From UBA5078 sp051252515 (lineage in GTDB: Bacteria; Pseudomonadota; Gammaproteobacteria; Pseudomonadales; Pseudohongiellaceae), in the NCBI GenBank assembly GCA_051252515.1, contig JBPOFS010000002.1:558001-622000 (forward strand): 64,000 bases of DNA. Reading direction: 5' to 3'. The notes beneath the pieces were generated by a model, which did no database searches, was not told the DNA's origin, and worked only from the letters and a program-made list of their open reading frames with translations. A program made the position numbers and the translations under genes. Position 1 is the first letter of the stretch. Every line of letters begins with the position of its first letter. Below, one piece after another: positions 59,741 through 64,000 of the stretch.

Positions 59741-60796
59741 ATTATCAAGACCTTATTCATTAAAGGCGTGTCCCTTGAGTATCGCGTGGGTGTATTCGTG
59801 GTGCTCTCTGTGGCTGTCATGTTTGCTGACAGCCGCTTCGACTACCTTGATCGACTACGCTACAGCCTAGGCTACTTAACGGCGCCAGTTTATTGGGTGG
59901 CCGATACCCCCGCACGGATATCCTATTGGATTGACGATGTGTTCGTCTCCCATGGGGATCTCATTGAAGAAAACGAACGTCTGCGCGAAGAGCTGCTTTT
60001 CGCGCAGCGTGAGTTACAGCTCTTGGCAGGTCTCGCCACAGAAAACAGTCGTTTGCGCGCCCTACAAGAAGCCTCCGCTAGTGTAGACGGTAGAGTTCTC
60101 ACCGCCGAAATCATTAATATCTCCTCGAATCCCGGATCCCGTCGTGTCCTCATCAATAGAGGCGCCACTGATGGCGTGCTGGAAGGTCAGGCATTGTTAG
60201 ACGCTAATGGTTTGATGGGGCAGGTAACAGAAGTGCTGCCGTTCACGAGTTGGGTCATGCTAATCACCGATTCTCGTCATGGGACGCCGGTGCAGGTGAA
60301 CCGTAATGGGGAGCGAGCCATAGCAAGGGGCAGCCGCGGCGATATCCCTGAGTTAGAGCTGGAATATGTGCCCGACACCTCGGACATCGAAGTGGGAGAC
60401 TTGCTTGTAAGCTCTGGCTTGGGCCAGCGCTTCCCTAAAGATTACCCTGTCGCGGAAGTTACGAGTGTGGTCCATGACCGAGGTCAGCCCTTTGCGCGCA
60501 TCAAGGCACGTCCTTTAGCGCAAATGGATAGAACTCGACATGTCATGTTGCTTGCACTGGCCAATGCAAATGTTCAGCGTATGGGGCCAAGCTCGGCAGC
60601 ACCAGTATGGTTGGAGACCAATTCTCAAAACCCAGGCACAGGCATTGTCGAACAAATTGAAGAGCAGATTGATGAGCTGAGCGCGCAGCCCCATGAAGAG
60701 GTAGTTAACCCTGCCCCGGATAGTGTGGGCCTCGATGTTCCTGTTCCCTCAGAGGTTGCAGACACGGTGCCGGCGGCACCAACAGGACAGGAGTAA
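59741..60796 (+). CDS. mreC: Rod-shape-determining protein MreC (probable ATT start)
   Basis: 351 aa with the proposed start. An N-terminal membrane anchor (about 16-32), a coiled coil (about 70-105) and the periplasmic beta domain ('VLVSSGLGQRFP'-like 'DLLVSSGLGQRFPKDYPVA') are clear. The first ATG/GTG/TTG in frame is GTG at 59768, which would cut off a conserved start. Reading from ATT 59741 gives 'IKTLFIKGVSLEYRV', matching the K-P-x-F-x-K-G-P-S-L start of other MreC proteins. GAGG lies at 59733-59736. The frame has no other start before the mreB stop. Confidence 0.9.
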   Translation: MIKTLFIKGVSLEYRVGVFVVLSVAVMFADSRFDYLDRLRYSLGYLTAPVYWVADTPARISYWIDDVFVSHGDLIEENERLREELLFAQRELQLLAGLATENSRLRALQEASASVDGRVLTAEIINISSNPGSRRVLINRGATDGVLEGQALLDANGLMGQVTEVLPFTSWVMLITDSRHGTPVQVNRNGERAIARGSRGDIPELELEYVPDTSDIEVGDLLVSSGLGQRFPKDYPVAEVTSVVHDRGQPFARIKARPLAQMDRTRHVMLLALANANVQRMGPSSAAPVWLETNSQNPGTGIVEQIEEQIDELSAQPHEEVVNPAPDSVGLDVPVPSEVADTVPAAPTGQE

Positions 60797-60799
60797 GCA

Positions 60800-61288
60800 A
60801 TGGATCAGCGAGCCAATGGCCGATGGGTTATTTTCCTAAGTTTTTTTGTAGCGTATTTGCTAGCTATTGTGCCGTTTCCCGAATGGGCGATGAACTACCG
60901 GCCGCAATGGGTAGCGATGGTATTGATCTATTGGGCAATGGCTTTGCCCTATCGAGTAGGAATCGGCTTTGCCTGGATGGCGGGCTTGATGATGGATATT
61001 CTCGAAGGCTCCTTGTTGGGGCTCAATGCATTGGCGTTAGCTATCATCGCGTACATCACATTGAGCTTGCATCAACGTTTGCGCATGTTCTCTTCTCTGC
61101 AACAAAGTGGTGTAGTGTTAGCGCTCATTGGCCTGCACTTAATGATGACGCATTGGATGAAAATTGCAGCGGAACAAGCCGTAGCGTCCAGTCTTTTGTT
61201 TTTGCTAGCGGCCTTGTCTAGCGCTTTTGTCTGGCCTTGGATGTTTGTATTGCTGCGCCAAATGCGCCGCAGCTTTGGTGTCCGCTAG
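60800..61288 (+). CDS. mreD: Rod-shape-determining protein MreD
   Basis: 162 aa with about five to six transmembrane helices, normal for MreD. 'WAMALPYRVGIGFAWMAGLM' and 'DILEGSLLGLNALALAII' hold the G-x-x-x-D-x-L-x-G-x-x-L-G family motif. It bridges MreC and the elongasome. It starts 3 nt after mreC with AGGAG inside the mreC end. Confidence 0.94.
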   Translation: MDQRANGRWVIFLSFFVAYLLAIVPFPEWAMNYRPQWVAMVLIYWAMALPYRVGIGFAWMAGLMMDILEGSLLGLNALALAIIAYITLSLHQRLRMFSSLQQSGVVLALIGLHLMMTHWMKIAAEQAVASSLLFLLAALSSAFVWPWMFVLLRQMRRSFGVR

Positions 61289-61326
61289 ACAGCTCACGGT
61301 CACGTCTGAGGCCATCTTGAGGAAAT

Positions 61327-61935
61327 ATGTCTTACAAATTTTCATCTATTGTACTCGCCTCTGCCTCTCCAAGACGCCGTGAAATTCTCACCCAAATCGG
61401 TGTGCAATTTACTGTCCAAGAACACTCAGTCGATGAGGTGTTGCTTGCTGATGAATCCCCAGAAACCTATGTCCAACGACTTGCGCTTGAAAAAGCCTTG
61501 TCTGTACAAGCTATGCAAGACGAGAAGTCAGTGCCGATCTTAGGCTCTGACACAATCGTCGTGTGCTCTGGACAGATTTTGGGTAAGCCTGCTGACAAAG
61601 AAGATGCTTCGCGAATGCTGACTCTGCTTTCAGGAAAACAACATCAAGTGTTTAGCGCTGTGGCCGTGTGTTTCGAAGATCAACACCAAACGGTTTTGGT
61701 GCGCAGCGATGTCACTTTTAAAGAACTAAGCGATCAAGAAATAGAACGCTATTGGTTGAGTGAAGAGCCAGTGGGTAAGGCGGGAGCCTATGCAATACAA
61801 GGTCTAGGAGGCATGTTTGTCACAGCACTCTCGGGCAGTTATAGCGGCGTCGTTGGATTGCCCGCTTATGAAACAAGTCAGTTGCTCGACGCCTTTGGTG
61901 TTAGCACAGGGTTAAATAAGGAGCGCGCACAATGA
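61327..61935 (+). CDS. maf: Maf-family nucleotide pyrophosphatase
   Basis: 202 aa. 'VLASASPRRREILTQIG' is the Maf N-terminal motif and 'GSDTIVVCSGQILGKP' the catalytic one; 'KAGAYAIQGLGGMFV' follows. The family hydrolyses dTTP/UTP or modified nucleotides to limit misincorporation. The sequence is closest to the YhdE type found in mreD-maf-rng clusters. It overlaps rng by 4 nt (ATGA). Confidence 0.93.
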   Translation: MSYKFSSIVLASASPRRREILTQIGVQFTVQEHSVDEVLLADESPETYVQRLALEKALSVQAMQDEKSVPILGSDTIVVCSGQILGKPADKEDASRMLTLLSGKQHQVFSAVAVCFEDQHQTVLVRSDVTFKELSDQEIERYWLSEEPVGKAGAYAIQGLGGMFVTALSGSYSGVVGLPAYETSQLLDAFGVSTGLNKERAQ

Positions 61936-63410
61936 GTGAAGAAATTCTCATCAATGTCACTCCGATGGAGACGCGAGTTGCGCTCATTGAGAATGGTTTG
62001 TTGCAAGAAATATTTGTCGAACGTCCGCATAGCAAAGGACACGTAGGGGATATTTATTTAGGCAAAGTCGTGCGCGTTATGCCGGGAATGGAAGCGGCCT
62101 TTGTCGATATAGGATTGGAGCGAGCGGCTTTTATTCACAGTGCTGATATCTCCCCTATAAGCCCAGAAGGATTTGAGGTGCGCGATGAGTCGCCTGCCCC
62201 TATTCAAAGCCTAGTGCGTGACGGGCAAATGATAATCGTGCAAGTGATCAAAGACCCAATCGGGACTAAAGGGGCTCGCTTAAGTACCCATTTGACTTTG
62301 CCTTCACGCAATTTGGTGTATTTGCCCCGTAGTGTTCATGTCGGGATTTCTCAGCGCCTTGAAAAAGAGGAAGAACGCGATCGTCTGATGGGTTTGCTTA
62401 AGGGGTGCATCGAGCAAGAAGCAATGGATGGATGCGGCGGCTTTATAATTCGCACGGCCGCTGAAGGCTGCACTCAAAATGAAATGCTGGAAGATACTCG
62501 GTTTTTGAAAAGGCTTTGGGGGGCAGTAGAGCGGCGTGTCAGTGATAGTCGTGATGTCCATATTCTTTATCGCGAAGTACCGCTTTATATGCGAGCAATG
62601 CGCGACATTATTACGCCTCATATTGAAAAAATTCGCATTGATACACCTGAAGCTTATAAAGAGATCGCTCGCTTCATTGATGACTTTATTCCGGAGTTCC
62701 CCAACAGCGTTGAGTTATACAAAGGCGAACGCCCTATCTTCGATCTTTACGGGATTGACGATGAAATTGATAAGGCGCTTGGGCGCAAAGTTAAACTTAA
62801 GTCCGGCGGAGACCTGATCATCGATCAAACCGAAGCGATGACGACAGTCGATGTGAATACAGGTGCTTACCTTGGTAGCAAGAATCATGCGGAAACCGTA
62901 TTAAAAACCAATCTTGAAGCAGCGACAGCGATTGCGCGGCAGCTCCGTATACGTAATCTAGGTGGCATCATCATATTGGACTTCATCGATATGATTGACC
63001 CTGAGCATCAGCGACAGGTCATGCGCACGTTGACCAAGGCCTTGGAAAAAGACCATGCCCGCACCTCTGTCACGAGTATGTCAGAGCTGGGATTAGTTGA
63101 GATGACAAGGAAGCGAACGCGCGAGAGCTTAGGTCAGGTCCTTTGTAGCGCTTGCCCAGTTTGTGAAGGCAAGGGGCGATTGAAAACACCTGAAACGATT
63201 TGCTATGAAGTATTTAGAGAGATTCTACGAGTGGCCCGAGCCTATGAGAACGATGTCATTCTAGTGATGGCCTCGCAAGGGGTTGTTGATCGCTTGCTAG
63301 ACGAAGAATCTAGCACTCTGGCGGATTTGGAAGAATTAATCGGCAAGACGGTCAAGTTTGAGGTGGAACCCATGTATACTCAAGAGCAATTTGACGTCGT
63401 GTTGTTTTAG
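61932..63410 (+). CDS. rng: Ribonuclease G
   Basis: 492 aa endoribonuclease that matures the 16S rRNA 5' end and degrades mRNA. An S1 domain fills about 38-125 ('KGHVGDIYLGKVVRVMPGM'), the RNase H-like and DNase I-like regions follow, and catalytic acids appear in 'IIILDFIDMID' and 'TTVDVNTG'. Zn-linker cysteines are 'CSACPVCEGKG'. It lacks the RNase E scaffold tail. Overlaps maf by 4 nt. Confidence 0.97.
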   Translation: MSEEILINVTPMETRVALIENGLLQEIFVERPHSKGHVGDIYLGKVVRVMPGMEAAFVDIGLERAAFIHSADISPISPEGFEVRDESPAPIQSLVRDGQMIIVQVIKDPIGTKGARLSTHLTLPSRNLVYLPRSVHVGISQRLEKEEERDRLMGLLKGCIEQEAMDGCGGFIIRTAAEGCTQNEMLEDTRFLKRLWGAVERRVSDSRDVHILYREVPLYMRAMRDIITPHIEKIRIDTPEAYKEIARFIDDFIPEFPNSVELYKGERPIFDLYGIDDEIDKALGRKVKLKSGGDLIIDQTEAMTTVDVNTGAYLGSKNHAETVLKTNLEAATAIARQLRIRNLGGIIILDFIDMIDPEHQRQVMRTLTKALEKDHARTSVTSMSELGLVEMTRKRTRESLGQVLCSACPVCEGKGRLKTPETICYEVFREILRVARAYENDVILVMASQGVVDRLLDEESSTLADLEELIGKTVKFEVEPMYTQEQFDVVLF

Positions 63411-63460
63411 GATATTTCACCTTGATCCCACTACGCCACTGGCCTTGAGCCGCAGCCACC

Positions 63461-64000
63461 ATGATCGTAACAGTATTAAAGAAAATATTTTCTGTATTGC
63501 TAACTAGCGCATTTGTGCTGCTGTTGGCCGTGGCTGTCTATGTCAGTGTAGGCCGGCAATTGCTTCCTTATGTCGATACCTATCACAGCGATATCGAAGA
63601 GCTACTCGCCGAACAACTAGGCCAAAACGTTAGTATTGGGCTAATCGAAGGGGATTGGCGCCGTTTTAATCCTATTCTCAGTCTTCAGGACGTCTCACTC
63701 TCCCCACTCTCTGCCGAAGATGACACCCCGCTCTTAGTGCTAGACAAACTAACGTTAGAGTTAAGCGCTTGGGGTAGTTTGTTATCGAGGCAGTGGACGC
63801 TATCCTCGATTGATATCGATAGCCCTGATTTCACTCTGCAAGAGTCGAGCACTGGTAGTTGGCAGCTTTCCGGTTTTGAGGGCGGCACTGGTCCGGGTTT
63901 AAGTCCTGATCAAATGCTAGACCTCGCTTCACGGGTGAGTGAGCTGACTCTGACCAATATGCAATTGACGCTACGTCGTGCCGATGGGCGCTTTAAGCAA
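63461..64000 (+). CDS. yhdP: YhdP family (AsmA-like) envelope protein, 5' part
   Basis: The first 180 codons of a gene that runs off the window. An N-terminal membrane helix ('SVLLTSAFVLLLLAVAVYV', about 11-29) is followed by the DUF3971/AsmA-type start ('QLGQNVSIGLIEGDWRRFNP', 'VLDKLTLELSAWGSLLSRQW'). YhdP-type proteins are very long bridge-like lipid transporters between the membranes; full length is expected to be over 1,200 residues. It follows rng by 50 nt, as in E. coli and Pseudomonas. Confidence 0.9.
   Translation, partial: MIVTVLKKIFSVLLTSAFVLLLAVAVYVSVGRQLLPYVDTYHSDIEELLAEQLGQNVSIGLIEGDWRRFNPILSLQDVSLSPLSAEDDTPLLVLDKLTLELSAWGSLLSRQWTLSSIDIDSPDFTLQESSTGSWQLSGFEGGTGPGLSPDQMLDLASRVSELTLTNMQLTLRRADGRFKQ

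Overview
The window is 64 kb of a gammaproteobacterial chromosome with mid-range GC and dense genes. The block from ychF to rhlB (tRNA-Met, ychF, pth, rplY, prs, tRNA-Gln, ispE, lolB, TPR lipoprotein, then divergent hemA-prfA-prmC-moeB) has the order seen in Pseudomonas and relatives. The same holds for gatCAB divergent from mreBCD-maf-rng-yhdP. A cobalamin riboswitch, TonB-dependent receptors, a collagen-like secreted protein and PhoX/DUF839 proteins suggest a free-living, probably aquatic heterotroph. No phage, insertion sequence, CRISPR array or rRNA operon is visible. Species assignment is not possible from this window alone.

Layout. 0-4 kb: B12 salvage operon on the minus strand (btuB-cobO-btuF) behind a cobalamin riboswitch. 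4-10 kb: a large TonB-dependent receptor, then the isoprenoid operon xseB-ispA-dxs. 10-17 kb: a glycosyltransferase, an orphan membrane protein, a MAPEG protein, a DTW-domain tRNA modification enzyme, dbpA, the ABC-F protein ybiT and a divergent RRM protein. 17-22 kb: a 2OG-Fe(II) oxygenase, a Tat-exported PhoX-like protein, a DUF6152 protein and a three-gene minus-strand cassette (cytochrome c-like lipoprotein, HupE/UreJ protein, membrane-anchored protein). 22-27 kb: an MFS transporter and a ferric-iron ABC transporter of FbpABC type with a Fur-box-like site. 27-40 kb: accessory genes including a sulfurtransferase, the collagen-like protein, DUF2254, VF530-GNAT-TrmH, a LysR/quinone-oxidoreductase divergent pair, a YcaQ-type DNA glycosylase, a VOC protein, an MHYT-PAS-GGDEF cyclase, DUF3010, GFA and a DUF4010-like membrane protein. 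40-41.6 kb: three copies of a structured repeat around an orphan exported protein. 41.6-64 kb: the core housekeeping blocks named above, ending inside yhdP.

The most unusual feature is the repeat family at 40.3-41.5 kb. Three copies share a central core of two hairpins, but their outer complementary arms differ from copy to copy. Base changes inside one hairpin are largely compensated, which points to selection on a folded DNA or RNA form. Other points of interest are a nested dyad of about 65 bp between btuB and the 845-aa receptor gene, a 24-bp palindromic repeat present once upstream of ybiT and once upstream of the RRM gene, a probable ATT start codon for mreC, and a hairpin at the fbpA/fbpB junction.

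Where the longest open frame begins upstream of the likely start, I moved the start using ribosome-binding sites, signal peptides or family length, and say so in the entry.
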